From: Aliivibrio_A kagoshimensis
GTDB lineage: Bacteria; Pseudomonadota; Gammaproteobacteria; Enterobacterales; Vibrionaceae
Reading direction: 5' to 3'
Length of the DNA: 52,141 bases
NCBI RefSeq assembly: GCF_050337105.1
Contig: NZ_JAKJSQ010000027.1
Coordinates: 1-52,141, forward strand
In this document: positions 1-9,104 of the stretch, piece after piece
Numbering within the stretch: the first letter of the stretch is position 1
Layout: every line of letters begins with the position of its first letter
Position numbers and translations under genes: made by a program
The notes under the pieces: generated by a model
The model's input: the letters and a program-made list of their open reading frames with translations, nothing else
Told to the model about the DNA's origin: nothing
Database searches by the model: none

Positions 1-112
1 TTAATATATATAATTAAAGAAATACTATCAGTCGTCGATACATATAGAGGCTGTTAGTTATACCGCTGTTATAGTTATAAAATTATTATGGATTGCATCA
101 ACGAGGTTGTTT

Positions 113-1756
113 ATGAAACTGGTTACAGATATATCACTAAAGTATAAAATGGCGTTCCCTGTCATATTGGTTGTTACACTTTTTTCTGCATTGACGGTGT
201 TCAATGTCATCATGTTTAATAAGCAATCAGCAATCGAACAGACGCTATCTAGTACTGTCCAACCGGTTATTGATAGTATGGAAGATGGCTACCGTGACCT
301 CTACCAAGTAATTGCTGCCACCCAAGGTTTGATGCTAGCCGATGGTGATAAAAAACTCATTGAATACAACACTTTTGAGTTTAAAGATAACGCAGTAAAA
401 GCGGGACCACGTATGGCAAAAGTACAAACTTTGTATGATGCCAATGTCATTCCTACTAGCAGTCAAGCAAACCTGAATAAGTTGGTATCATCTATCGGAG
501 ACTGGTTGAACCTATACCAGCCTATGATTAACTCACCAGCAACGGCCAATGAATATTACGCAAAAACCAAAGACCAGCTTGATGGCAAATTCCAAGACAT
601 TCGATCTGAGTATAAAAAAATTCGTACTATCGTTGAAGATAAACAAGCCGAGCTGAAAGTCATCAGTAATGAAACAGCGAGTACAGCCTCAACGGTACTT
701 AAAACCGGTACAGCTGCTGCTATCCTGATTGCTATTGTTCTATCTTGGTTACTCTCTTCATGGATTGTAGGACCGATTAAACGCCTAGAAGAAGCGATGA
801 TCGAAATTGCCTCAGGTGAAGGTGACCTGTCTAAGCGAATTCATGCAGAATCTGGTGATGAAGTGGGCTCACTAGCAAATGCATTTAATAATTTTGTATC
901 AAAAATTCACATGACAGTGAGTGAAGTTATTGATACCTCTGTTGCCGTTCGTGTTGAGATGGAGAGCATTAAACGTATTACAGAAACAACGCTTAATAGC
1001 GCTTCAGGTCAGCAACAAGAGAGTGAAGTGGTTGCAGCAGCAGTACATGAAATGCGTGTGACCAGTGAAACGGTAAGTGATAACGCCAATGAAGCCGCGT
1101 CTGCCAGTCATAATGCGTCGACAGAATCTGAAGCAACGCGCGAGATCTTATCTCAAACGGTCACTTCTATTGAAGGTCTAGCGAATGAGATCACTCATGC
1201 AAACCAAGTGATTCATACTTTGGATACCGACGTTGGTAATATCGCTTCTATTCTTGACGTTATCCGTGGGATTGCTGAACAGACAAACTTATTAGCATTA
1301 AACGCAGCGATTGAAGCGGCACGTGCTGGTGAGCAGGGTCGTGGTTTTGCAGTGGTTGCAGATGAAGTTCGTGCTCTAGCGAGTAAGACTCAAGAGAGTA
1401 CGGGTGAAATTCAGAATATGATTGAGAAGCTTCAAGCGGGTGCGAAAGAAGCGGTATCAGCGATGGAGTCAAGTAAAGAGAGCGGTATTAGAACCATTGA
1501 AACGGCAGGTACAGCGTCAACGTCGATTGAAGAGATAAGCCGTTCAATCTCTATCATAAACGATATGAACACTCACATTGCAACGGCAGCCAATGAGCAG
1601 AGTCAAGTGAGTGGGGATGTTAACTCAAACGTACAACAGATTGCTGATAACAGTAGCCAGATTGTTGAGCAAGTCAGCAGCGCAGAAACAGCGTGTGGCG
1701 CACTTTCAGAGCAGTGTGAAAAACTAGATAGATTAGTTGGACAGTTTAAGGTGTAA
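113..1756 (+). CDS. Methyl-accepting chemotaxis protein
   Basis: Transmembrane chemoreceptor that passes ligand state to the CheA/CheW complex. Residues about 13-35 form the first membrane helix, a periplasmic sensor of about 160 residues follows, then a second helix near 200-218 (ending SSWIVGPIKRLE), a HAMP linker, and a long cytoplasmic signalling coiled coil. The hairpin tip is clear (EQTNLLALNAAIEAARAGE, then GRGFAVVADEVRALA). The sensor is not a recognisable named domain, so the ligand is unknown. The ATG at 113 was chosen over a TTG at 107 because a GAGG-type ribosome site (103-106) sits six bases before it. It is a single gene, closed by a hairpin terminator. Family assignment is certain; the stimulus cannot be read from sequence. 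Confidence 0.95.
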   Translation: MKLVTDISLKYKMAFPVILVVTLFSALTVFNVIMFNKQSAIEQTLSSTVQPVIDSMEDGYRDLYQVIAATQGLMLADGDKKLIEYNTFEFKDNAVKAGPRMAKVQTLYDANVIPTSSQANLNKLVSSIGDWLNLYQPMINSPATANEYYAKTKDQLDGKFQDIRSEYKKIRTIVEDKQAELKVISNETASTASTVLKTGTAAAILIAIVLSWLLSSWIVGPIKRLEEAMIEIASGEGDLSKRIHAESGDEVGSLANAFNNFVSKIHMTVSEVIDTSVAVRVEMESIKRITETTLNSASGQQQESEVVAAAVHEMRVTSETVSDNANEAASASHNASTESEATREILSQTVTSIEGLANEITHANQVIHTLDTDVGNIASILDVIRGIAEQTNLLALNAAIEAARAGEQGRGFAVVADEVRALASKTQESTGEIQNMIEKLQAGAKEAVSAMESSKESGIRTIETAGTASTSIEEISRSISIINDMNTHIATAANEQSQVSGDVNSNVQQIADNSSQIVEQVSSAETACGALSEQCEKLDRLVGQFKV

Positions 1757-1790
1757 CTCGACACTGTAACCACAACATAGTTAGAAACAA

Positions 1791-1815
1791 AGCCCTCTTC
1801 ATTGAGGGCTTTTTA
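1791..1815. terminator. Rho-independent terminator, MCP gene
   Basis: A 7-bp stem AGCCCTC/GAGGGCT (1791-1797 with 1804-1810) and a TTCATT loop are followed by TTTT on the plus strand. It closes the chemoreceptor gene and sits right at the stop codon of the opposing pilin-like gene. The minus-strand reading also has a T-run, weaker and partly interrupted, so it may serve both. Confidence 0.8.
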
Positions 1816-2373
1816 GTTTTCAATGACCTCTACTGTCCCATCCTGCGACTCATAAACAATGACAATGGCTGAGGTTTCACGGTCATTGGTGCTACCGTAG
1901 GATTGGTTTATGTAACTACACGCACTTAATCGATGGTCATACTTATTATGTCTGAAAGAGAGGAAGTCAGGATTATCTTGGATCTTATCGCTTACAGTTG
2001 GTGGGTCCTGTAATAAAGCATTCCAAATATCATTACAACCGCGTTTATTGGGGCCGATATAATTAGGAATCGCGTTGATATTTGGTCTATTAGTCGCAGT
2101 AGGAAAGCCGATATCATTGGTATCAATCTCATTACCCGCATAATTTTCCAAATCAATCACCGCACTAGTATGGCCATTTATACGCCATTGTATTTGGGTG
2201 AAATAAACCGCTTGGGATAAACTACTTGCAAGAGCTTTAGATTGACTTAGAGTGGCCTCATAAGTAAAACTGAGGAACTTAGGTATGGCTGAAACGGCTA
2301 AGATCCCTAAGATAGTAATGGTAAGAACCAGTTCAAGTAATGTAAATCCCGCAGTCTTTTTTAGAGTAATCAC
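1813..2373 (-). CDS. Type IV pilin-like protein (prepilin)
   Basis: Prepilin-type protein of 186 residues. The leader MITLKKTAG is followed by FTLLELVLTITILGILAV, the classic prepilin peptidase site with Gly before Phe and Glu at mature position 5, then a hydrophobic helix that anchors it in the membrane or pilus. Two cysteines in the C-terminal half (in RGCND and SACSY) could form the usual disulphide loop. The start is GTG at 2373, preceded by AAAGGG about six bases away. No other pilus or type II secretion gene is adjacent, so it is an orphan; MSHA-type or minor pilin are both possible. Recognition of the prepilin class is firm; the exact pilus system is not known. Confidence 0.85.
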   Translation of the reverse strand: MITLKKTAGFTLLELVLTITILGILAVSAIPKFLSFTYEATLSQSKALASSLSQAVYFTQIQWRINGHTSAVIDLENYAGNEIDTNDIGFPTATNRPNINAIPNYIGPNKRGCNDIWNALLQDPPTVSDKIQDNPDFLSFRHNKYDHRLSACSYINQSYGSTNDRETSAIVIVYESQDGTVEVIEN

Positions 2374-2457
2374 AACAATCCCTTTACAGCACTACCCAAC
2401 TTTGAAATTAGCAGGTATTTTTGCAATGGAAAGGGATTATCGACATTTAACTGTAAT

Positions 2458-3087
2458 TTAGTTGTTGGTTATAGACTCTTTGAAGCGTATTTGAGTGGCT
2501 TTATCGGCTTTTTCGTACCAATAGTGGAGCATTTTTTCGGCGGTGTTATCGCCTGTCTGCTGCTGCATTTCACTGGTTGTTACGGTGACTGAGGCACTTT
2601 TTAAAGCAGCTGGATCATGGCTAGTATTAAACTGTGCGATTTCAAACTCATAGTTTCGTCCAATCTGAACCCCTTTATGCACTAGCTTGCTCTGCACTTT
2701 ATTAATCTCGTTCCCTACACTATTGATAAGTTGCCAATCGACAGTGTCATTAAACGACTCGGCCGCTTTTGGGTCTCGATATTTTGGGAATTGAAAGGCG
2801 AGTGTATCGTCTTGAGCATTGAACTTAGCGACGATCACTTCACTGGTCACGATAATATTGTCCTTACCCTGTTTAAAAACAGGTAGATAACGGAAGGCTA
2901 TCTGTTGCTCACCGTCGTTTAGTGCGAGTTTTGATTCACTGGAGAAGAGAGAGCTGTCCAGTTGAGGTTTTACTCCATTAACAATCAACAGATCAACATC
3001 TTGTGGCACAACGAGTGTTACTTTAGCAGCTACTGGAGAGGAGGCTAAAACACACAGCAGTGAAGCGGTGAAAATTTTTACGTTCAT
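2458..3087 (-). CDS. UPF0319/DUF2057 family periplasmic protein
   Basis: Secreted protein of 209 residues resembling the UPF0319 (DUF2057, YccT-like) family, which is common in enterobacteria and vibrios and has no firmly settled function. Signal peptide residues 1-21 end in SSPVAA before KVTL. The body has the family's features: an early LNDGEQQIAFRY segment and a C-terminal block ending MLHYWYEKADKATQIRF. The ATG at 3087 was chosen over a TTG twelve bases upstream because it starts the signal peptide directly and has a GAGAG ribosome site. It lies downstream of the pst operon but beyond a terminator, so it probably has its own promoter. Family call is good; role unknown. Confidence 0.8.
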   Translation of the reverse strand: MNVKIFTASLLCVLASSPVAAKVTLVVPQDVDLLIVNGVKPQLDSSLFSSESKLALNDGEQQIAFRYLPVFKQGKDNIIVTSEVIVAKFNAQDDTLAFQFPKYRDPKAAESFNDTVDWQLINSVGNEINKVQSKLVHKGVQIGRNYEFEIAQFNTSHDPAALKSASVTVTTSEMQQQTGDNTAEKMLHYWYEKADKATQIRFKESITNN

Positions 3088-3133
3088 ATACACTCTCAAA
3101 CTATTCTTTTTAAAGGTTTAGCTTGAAGTGTAA

Positions 3134-3160
3134 TAAAAAAAGCCCCTAACTAGTAGAGGC
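3134..3160 (-). terminator. Terminator of the pst operon
   Basis: On the minus strand GCCTCTA pairs with TAGGGGC (one G-T pair) around a small CTAG-containing loop, followed by seven T residues. It lies 50 bases past the end of pstB and before the UPF0319 gene. Confidence 0.75.
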
Positions 3161-3211
3161 AAGCTGTTCCATCGCTATTATTATTATAAAGTTTTACAAT
3201 ATTTTATGAAA

Positions 3212-3961
3212 TTAGCCAAAGTCACCATTGACATAACCGCGTGTACGGCTGTCTTGTGGGCTTGAGAAGATAGCATGAGTTTGATCATGCTCTACCAGTT
3301 CCCCCATTAGAAAGAAAGCCGTGCGGTCAGAGATCCGTCGTGCTTGTTGCATAGAGTGGGTCACAATCACAATGGTAAACTCTTTTTTTAGGCTCTCCAT
3401 TAACTCTTCAATTTTATTGGTCGCGATAGGGTCAAGTGCAGAAGTCGGTTCATCCATTAAGATAACATCAGGTTGCATCGCAATGGTTCTGGCGATACAA
3501 AGGCGTTGCTGCTGACCGCCAGACAAGCCCATTGCTGGTGTTTTGAGGCGATCTTTTACCTCGTCCCACAGTGCGGCACCGCGTAGTGATTTCTCAACCA
3601 CTCTATCCAGCTCTGCTTTGTCTTTTACCCCTTGGGCACGAAGTCCATAGGCAACATTTTCATAGATGCTCATTGGAAAAGGGTTGGCTTTTTGAAAGAC
3701 CATTCCCACTTTTATACGCAGGTTAGCCACATCAATATTGCCATAGATATCTTCATCATCCATGGTTAGAGAACCATTAATTGTGACCCCTTCAATGAGA
3801 TCATTCATGCGATTCAGGCAGCGTAACAGTGTGGATTTTCCGCAACCTGATGGACCGATTAACGCGGTAACTTGTCGAGCAGGGATAGGTAAGCAGATTG
3901 ATTTCAGTGCTTGGTTTTCGCCGTAAAAAAGATCGAGATTTTCAATATTAAATTTGTTCAT
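3212..3961 (-). CDS. pstB: Phosphate ABC transporter ATPase PstB
   Basis: Energises phosphate uptake by the PstSCAB importer at the inner membrane. The 249-residue protein has Walker A GPSGCGKSTLL (near residue 36), the ABC signature LSGGQQQRL, Walker B VILMDEPTSALD and a switch histidine in VTHSMQQ, all intact and spaced as in PstB. Length matches the family (about 250). It is the last gene of pstS-pstC-pstA-pstB, starting 57 bases after pstA, and is followed by a terminator, so phoU is not part of this operon. Regulation is expected through PhoB acting at pstS. Assignment is certain from sequence and neighbours. Confidence 0.97.
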   Translation of the reverse strand: MNKFNIENLDLFYGENQALKSICLPIPARQVTALIGPSGCGKSTLLRCLNRMNDLIEGVTINGSLTMDDEDIYGNIDVANLRIKVGMVFQKANPFPMSIYENVAYGLRAQGVKDKAELDRVVEKSLRGAALWDEVKDRLKTPAMGLSGGQQQRLCIARTIAMQPDVILMDEPTSALDPIATNKIEELMESLKKEFTIVIVTHSMQQARRISDRTAFFLMGELVEHDQTHAIFSSPQDSRTRGYVNGDFG

Positions 3962-4018
3962 GTTGAATCCTAAATTTGGGTAATGAATACCGTTACTACA
4001 AGCGTGAGTCTTGGATGA

Positions 4019-4903
4019 TTAGTAACTAGAGGTATTGAATTTCTTGGCAATCAGTTTGGTAAGCATGTTCATAACAAGCACCAACACAATTAACACGGTG
4101 GCGGTGGCATAGGCCTGGTTCCACTCATCTTGGGTATAGAGTTCAGTGGTTAATTTATAGAGGTGTACGGTAAGTGTTCTACCTGAATCAAGAAGAGACT
4201 CTGGAATTCTAGCCACCATACCTGCGGTTAAAAATACCGGAGCAGATTCACCAATTACGCGACCAGTACTCAAGATGATCGCAGTAATAATACCAGGCAT
4301 TGCACTGGGTAAAATGAGCCGCCAAATCGTGTAAATTTTAGATGCACCTAGTCCATATGAACCTTCACGGAACGTTTGCGGCACGGCCATTAACGCTTCT
4401 TCGGTGGTCCTGATAATGACAGGTAAGATAAGAATACTCAGTGTTAGGGCACCAGAGAGAATGGAGAAACCTAACCCCATGACACCGACAAAGAACGTCA
4501 TTCCAAACAGACCAAAAATGATCGATGGCACACCAGCTAATGATTCCGTACAAAAACGAATTATTTTGACCAACTTACTGCCAACCTTGGCGTATTCAGT
4601 CAGGTAGATTGCGGTCATAATACCAATAGGTGCGGCAATCGCAATGGAAGCGAGTACCATGTAGATAGTGGCAATGATCATCGGCAAAATGCCATGTTCG
4701 TCACCAGTACGAGTGTAGATGGTAGAGACAAATGTCCAATCAACAAATTTTAATCCGTTCGACAGGATGTACCAAACAATCCAGAAGAGAAAGCCGACGG
4801 TGAGACCTGCTGCAAGCCAGATAAACACATTAGCAATGGTGTCTTTGTACGCTCGGCTCAACAGTGATGGTGTTGGGGTGATCGGTGAATGAGATACAGT
4901 CAT
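4019..4903 (-). CDS. pstA: Phosphate ABC transporter permease PstA
   Basis: One of the two membrane subunits of the phosphate importer. The 294 residues contain about six hydrophobic helices, and the cytoplasmic coupling loop that contacts PstB is visible (EEALMAVPQTFREGSYGLGASK, split here by its flanking helices). GVPSIIFGLFG is the typical Pst-family helix motif. The ATG at 4903 follows a GGGAG ribosome site and begins only four bases after the pstC stop codon, so the two are translationally linked. Length fits PstA (about 296). Confident. Confidence 0.95.
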   Translation of the reverse strand: MTVSHSPITPTPSLLSRAYKDTIANVFIWLAAGLTVGFLFWIVWYILSNGLKFVDWTFVSTIYTRTGDEHGILPMIIATIYMVLASIAIAAPIGIMTAIYLTEYAKVGSKLVKIIRFCTESLAGVPSIIFGLFGMTFFVGVMGLGFSILSGALTLSILILPVIIRTTEEALMAVPQTFREGSYGLGASKIYTIWRLILPSAMPGIITAIILSTGRVIGESAPVFLTAGMVARIPESLLDSGRTLTVHLYKLTTELYTQDEWNQAYATATVLIVLVLVMNMLTKLIAKKFNTSSY

Positions 4904-4907
4904 CTGT

Positions 4908-5837
4908 TTATCTCCCTTTCTGACGATTGAGTAGAAGAAGGGTGCCGTTTAATAACATGATAAACACCATTAAGATAACACCAGTGGCATAAAGTGCACT
5001 GGCGTGAACGCCGCTGGCATAAGACATCTCTAGTGCAATGTTGGCAGTTAAGGTTCGGGCTGAGTCTAAAATCCCTTCAGGCATGGCAGATGCGTTACCC
5101 ATGACCATAATAATGGCCATTGTTTCACCAAGTGCCCTTGCAATACCTAAGATAACGCCGGTCATTATGCCCGAACGCGCAGCGGGAATTAACAGTTTGA
5201 AGATAGTGAAAATAGAAGAAGCGCCTAATGCGTATGAACCCTCTTTATAACTTCTTGGTACGGCGCGAAGTGAGGTCTCTGACACTGTGATAACCGTTGG
5301 AAGTATCATTATGGCTAACACAATCATACCTGCTAGCAGAGTGTTACCAGCGGGTACATTAAAGGTGGTTTGAATTAATGGAACAATGATGACAAGTCCA
5401 AAAAAACCGTATACGACCGATGGAATACCGGCAAGAAGCTCGACGGCAGGACGAATAATATTAGCCAGCCATTTGGGGGCGACTTCCGCAATAAATACTG
5501 CGGTTAATACACCCACCGGAACACCGATGATAACGGCACCTGCTGTAGAGACAATAGACGCGACAATCATGGTGTAGACACCGTAAAGGGCCGGTGGGAG
5601 CCAATCGATTCCTAACACGATGCCTTTTACGCCAGCTTCTTGGAACGCTGGAATACTTTCAATAATGATAAAGTAGGCGATGGTGGAGAGGGATAAAACA
5701 CCAATTGTTGCACTGGTTAAGAAAAGAAAGTGGAAGAAACTTTCTCTCCAGTCGATACCTGATTTTCTTTTGAGTAGCCCGGTTCTATTTGGCATGACAT
5801 ACCTGCTAGTACTCGGTTGTTGGGATGCGATGGTCAT
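4908..5837 (-). CDS. pstC: Phosphate ABC transporter permease PstC
   Basis: Partner permease of PstA, 309 residues with six or more membrane helices. It carries GIPSVVYGFFGL and the coupling loop ETSLRAVPRSYKEGSYALGA, both matching PstC. The reading frame stays open upstream to a GTG at 5918, but the ATG at 5837 has an excellent GGAG ribosome site six bases before it and gives the family's normal length, so the extra 27 residues are rejected. It is separated from pstS by a 105-base gap that contains a hairpin with a T-run, which would lower its expression relative to the binding protein. Confidence 0.95.
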   Translation of the reverse strand: MTIASQQPSTSRYVMPNRTGLLKRKSGIDWRESFFHFLFLTSATIGVLSLSTIAYFIIIESIPAFQEAGVKGIVLGIDWLPPALYGVYTMIVASIVSTAGAVIIGVPVGVLTAVFIAEVAPKWLANIIRPAVELLAGIPSVVYGFFGLVIIVPLIQTTFNVPAGNTLLAGMIVLAIMILPTVITVSETSLRAVPRSYKEGSYALGASSIFTIFKLLIPAARSGIMTGVILGIARALGETMAIIMVMGNASAMPEGILDSARTLTANIALEMSYASGVHASALYATGVILMVFIMLLNGTLLLLNRQKGR

Positions 5838-5904
5838 TGTTTTCTCCAATATCCAGTAATACTGATTTGGATGGTTGTGTAAACACCAAAGGGTGCAAGA
5901 AGTA

Positions 5905-5932
5905 AAAAATCCCAGCACAATTACGTGCTGGG
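5905..5932 (-). terminator. Intra-operon terminator/attenuator between pstS and pstC
   Basis: The minus strand reads CCCAGCAC-GTAATT-GTGCTGGG followed by ATTTTTT: an 8-bp perfect stem (5911-5918 with 5925-5932). It starts ten bases after the pstS stop. Partial termination here would make far more binding protein mRNA than permease mRNA, a common plan for binding-protein transporters. Confidence 0.8.
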
Positions 5933-5942
5933 AAAAGGGGTA

Positions 5943-6764
5943 TTAAAGTACTGAGATGTAGCCTTTTTTCGTGACAATATTTTGAGCTTCAGCAGACGTC
6001 ATCCACTTAACAAACTCTGAAGTAGCCGCTGTTGGTTTACCTTCACGGTAAAGAATTAGGAATGGACGTGCCACTTCATATGTTCCTGCTTTAACGTTAT
6101 CTACGCTTGCAGCGATACCGTTTACATCCACTGCTTTCAGTGAAGAATCTACGGTTCCTAGAGAGATGTAACCGATAGCAAATGGGTTGCTAGCAACGAT
6201 GGTTTTTATTGCGCCGTTACCGTTAGCTACCTGAGCTTTTTGTGAAATAGCCGATACTTTTTTACCTGAAATTTTCTTTTTCAATTTCATGATGTCTTCA
6301 AAAGCGCCACGTGTGCCTGATGCTGTATCACGTGTAACCACAACGATAGGTTGGTCTTTACCACCCACATCTTTCCAGTTTGTGATGTCACCTTTATAGA
6401 TTGAACTGATCTGCTCTTTGGTTAGATTGTTTACCGAGTTGTTCTTGTTAATAGCAACGGCAATACCGTCTCTTGCAATAGTTACTGCTTTTAACGTTGG
6501 CTCTTTCTCTTTAGATTTCAGGCCACGTGAAGCCATGCCCAAGTCCGCAGAACCGTTTTTAGCCGCTTTAATACCCGCTGATGAGCCAGGGCCTTGAACT
6601 TCAATAAATACATCCGGGTTTTTCTTGTTATACACTTCGGAATAGACTTCCATGAGTACAGTTACAGTATTTGAACCAACAACAGAGATGGTCTCTTTTG
6701 CTGCCGCAGGGTTAATGACCATTGCACTTAAAAGCGCTACTGCGCCAATCACTGACTTTTTCAT
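5943..6764 (-). CDS. pstS: Phosphate-binding periplasmic protein PstS
   Basis: Captures phosphate in the periplasm and delivers it to PstCA. The 273-residue precursor has a signal peptide ending NPAAA before KETISVVGSNTV. Phosphate-contact loops typical of the short PstS class are seen: SNTV near the start, GPGSSAGI, and TRDTASGTRGAFE, where serine, threonine and arginine grip the anion. The ATG at 6764 follows AAGGA. It is the first gene of the pst operon and is preceded by a likely PhoB box array. It is shorter than E. coli PstS (346) but normal for the PBP_like_2 class found in vibrios. Confident. Confidence 0.95.
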   Translation of the reverse strand: MKKSVIGAVALLSAMVINPAAAKETISVVGSNTVTVLMEVYSEVYNKKNPDVFIEVQGPGSSAGIKAAKNGSADLGMASRGLKSKEKEPTLKAVTIARDGIAVAINKNNSVNNLTKEQISSIYKGDITNWKDVGGKDQPIVVVTRDTASGTRGAFEDIMKLKKKISGKKVSAISQKAQVANGNGAIKTIVASNPFAIGYISLGTVDSSLKAVDVNGIAASVDNVKAGTYEVARPFLILYREGKPTAATSEFVKWMTSAEAQNIVTKKGYISVL

Positions 6765-6829
6765 TTATTTATCCTTAAAGTGGCATCATTGCCGTTTTGT
6801 TCATTAAATTGCTAAGACCGAGACACTTT

Positions 6830-6880
6830 AAAAAAGAGTTATGACACTTGTGTTGCAGTAAATTGAAGAGTATGTGACAG
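6830..6880 (-). promoter_or_regulatory. Putative PhoB box array upstream of pstS
   Basis: On the minus strand, 7-mers at exact 11-base steps resemble the Pho half-site CTGTCAT: CTGTCAC (from 6880), TCTTCAA (6869), CTGCAAC (6858), GTGTCAT (6847), CTTTTTT (6836). The first and fourth match 6 of 7; the others 3-4 of 7. The 11-base period is the known PhoB box geometry and the position, about 65-115 bases before the pstS start, is right. Inference only; no binding data. Confidence 0.55.
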
Positions 6881-7007
6881 CCAGAATCTTTCCGTGACGA
6901 AGAAAAATGAAATCTACTGAGTGCCATACCACACTTTTCAAACCAACAACATACATTTAAATAACAGTGTATTAGCATAGAGATAGGAAGTGGAAGTGGT
7001 TGAATGT

Positions 7008-9104
7008 ATGACTAGTAGTGAATGGAATTCTTATATTGTTAATCAAATGCGTGAGCTACCGATCGGTAAAACACCTCGACAAATAGAAGAGAGTTACCAG
7101 AAATTAAACGAGCTCGCAAAGCAACGTAAAGTAACGTTAGAGCCTGTGTACGGCCTCTATTTTCAAGCTTATCGCCTATACCGTTCAGGGCAACTGCTTG
7201 ATGCTGTCGGCGCTTTTTTTGATACTATCTCCGCCTGTGATCACCATGATAAAGAGTACGTCCGCTGTCTCGCCTATCTAGGCCTTGGAAATAGCTATTT
7301 GCTTCTTTCGGACTACTTAAATGCCAGCGAATTCCTTTCAAAAGCGGAATCCTTTGAGAAATTTAATGATTACCGCCTCTTGGCGATGGTGAAAAATAAC
7401 ATTGGTGAACTGTTTGAGCGACAAGGAAAGTTTACTGAAGCGTTGGAGTATTATCAGCTGTCTGCCGACTTGATCAATAGAAGTGATGATATCGGATTAG
7501 CCTGCATGCCCATTTGTAATCAGGCGATGATGCATACCTACTTGAATAATATGGCTATGGCTAAGCAGTTATTTATCAAGGCTAAAGAGGGTTTCGATGC
7601 ACTCGGCTGTTATCACAATCACTACTGGTTGATGTATTCAAAGTTCTTAGAAAAAAGTCAGCATATTGAACAAGCCTCTTCCACGTTTTTAAAAGCGATC
7701 GAAGAGGCAGAAAAGCTAGGTGATCAATTTCAGTTTGCAGAGAACATTTGTGAATACTGCGTTTTTATCCTTCGTCATAACCTTGATGTGGACATTTCAG
7801 GCTGGCTAAAACGTGGAGGTGCTATCGCCACTGAGGTTAAGTCAGATACACTGCTTTATCGTTATAATCAGTTGTTGCTTGCTATTAATAAATACGTGCC
7901 CGATATCGCTCAAAGAGAAGCCGTGTATCTCAATGTATTAGACAATTATGAACAAGCAAAAACCGTATCAGAAGCAAGGCAGTCAGACTATTTAATTCAA
8001 CTGCATAAATTAAATGTCGACAGAGTAAAACTCGACTCGTTAAAAGAGATGAAGAAAAAATTAGAGCTGATCAGCAAAATAGGCGAATACATCAGTACAT
8101 CGGGCAGTATCTCAGACAGTTTTCTTCAGTTGCATAAAGACATCTCCTCCATCTTAGCGGCAGACTGTTTTGCGATTGGTTTTTATGATGAAACAAAGCA
8201 ATCAATTGATTATGAGTACTTCTTAGTTGATGGAGAACGCCAACCTTCCTTTATGGTAGATTGTCGCGATGCGAGTTTGTATTCGGCATATTGTGTTCTA
8301 AACAACAAACCGTTGATCTTCAATGATCGTAACTATCAAGATAAAGCTGACTTTTTTGAAGTAGAGTCATTGGACGAACTTGAAGCGCCTAATGAGTTCC
8401 ATTCTGAGATGTTTGCGCCAATCACTTTTGGTAATAAAGTCATTGGAGTGTTAACGGTTCAAGCCAGAGAGAAGTATCAATACAATACCAATCAACAAGA
8501 ACTTTTTTTGCAGTTAACGAAGTATTTAACAATCGCTATTGAGAATCAACGTCAAAAGAAATTGCTGCAAAAACTGTCCATTACCGACCACTTAACCTCT
8601 CTCTATAACCGACAGTACCTTGATGAAGTATTGCTGAAGCATATCCATTTAAGCCGTAAAGTGCAGGGGCAGCTAACAACAGCAATGATTGATATCGATT
8701 ACTTTAAACAGTTTAATGATCGGTATGGTCATGTTGAAGGGGATAAGTTATTAATGAAAGTAGCGGAACTGCTTAAACGTTATTTTGACCCCGTTACGTC
8801 ACCAGTTTTTCGTTATGGGGGAGATGAGTTTTTTGTTTCATCAACGAGGGGGATCACCGATATTTCTTGTAAAATGAAGGAGATCGTTGCTGAGTTATCT
8901 GATCTTCATATCATAAACTACGATTCGTTATGTGCGGAGATTGTCTCACTGTCAGTGGGTATTTCCAGCGTGAAAGTGGATAGTTTACGATCATTTTCAT
9001 TGGAGGATATTTTGCGTTTTACCGATAAAGCACTGTATAAATCAAAACGCGGTGGTCGAAATAAGATCTCAGTACTGAGTGATAAGGAGTCAGTACAGTC
9101 CTGA
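7008..9104 (+). CDS. TPR-GAF-GGDEF diguanylate cyclase
   Basis: Probably makes cyclic di-GMP from GTP in the cytoplasm. The N-terminal ~320 residues are helical TPR-like repeats (for example NNIGELFERQGKFTEALEYY), a charged linker follows, then a GAF-like sensor (around 360-510) and a C-terminal GGDEF domain. The active site RYGGDEFF and the metal site MIDIDYFKQFNDRYGH are intact. The usual inhibitory RxxD site before GGDEF is replaced by PVTS, so product feedback is probably absent. No membrane segment is seen. The start is uncertain: ATG at 7008, or GTG at 6990 or 6996, the latter better spaced from AGGA. It is divergent from pstS but nothing shows co-regulation. Confidence 0.88.
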   Translation: MTSSEWNSYIVNQMRELPIGKTPRQIEESYQKLNELAKQRKVTLEPVYGLYFQAYRLYRSGQLLDAVGAFFDTISACDHHDKEYVRCLAYLGLGNSYLLLSDYLNASEFLSKAESFEKFNDYRLLAMVKNNIGELFERQGKFTEALEYYQLSADLINRSDDIGLACMPICNQAMMHTYLNNMAMAKQLFIKAKEGFDALGCYHNHYWLMYSKFLEKSQHIEQASSTFLKAIEEAEKLGDQFQFAENICEYCVFILRHNLDVDISGWLKRGGAIATEVKSDTLLYRYNQLLLAINKYVPDIAQREAVYLNVLDNYEQAKTVSEARQSDYLIQLHKLNVDRVKLDSLKEMKKKLELISKIGEYISTSGSISDSFLQLHKDISSILAADCFAIGFYDETKQSIDYEYFLVDGERQPSFMVDCRDASLYSAYCVLNNKPLIFNDRNYQDKADFFEVESLDELEAPNEFHSEMFAPITFGNKVIGVLTVQAREKYQYNTNQQELFLQLTKYLTIAIENQRQKKLLQKLSITDHLTSLYNRQYLDEVLLKHIHLSRKVQGQLTTAMIDIDYFKQFNDRYGHVEGDKLLMKVAELLKRYFDPVTSPVFRYGGDEFFVSSTRGITDISCKMKEIVAELSDLHIINYDSLCAEIVSLSVGISSVKVDSLRSFSLEDILRFTDKALYKSKRGGRNKISVLSDKESVQS

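Noticed and set aside
5838..5918. N-terminal extension of pstC starting at GTG 5918
   Set aside because: It begins inside the pstS-pstC hairpin, and the ATG at 5837 has a strong ribosome site and gives the normal protein length.
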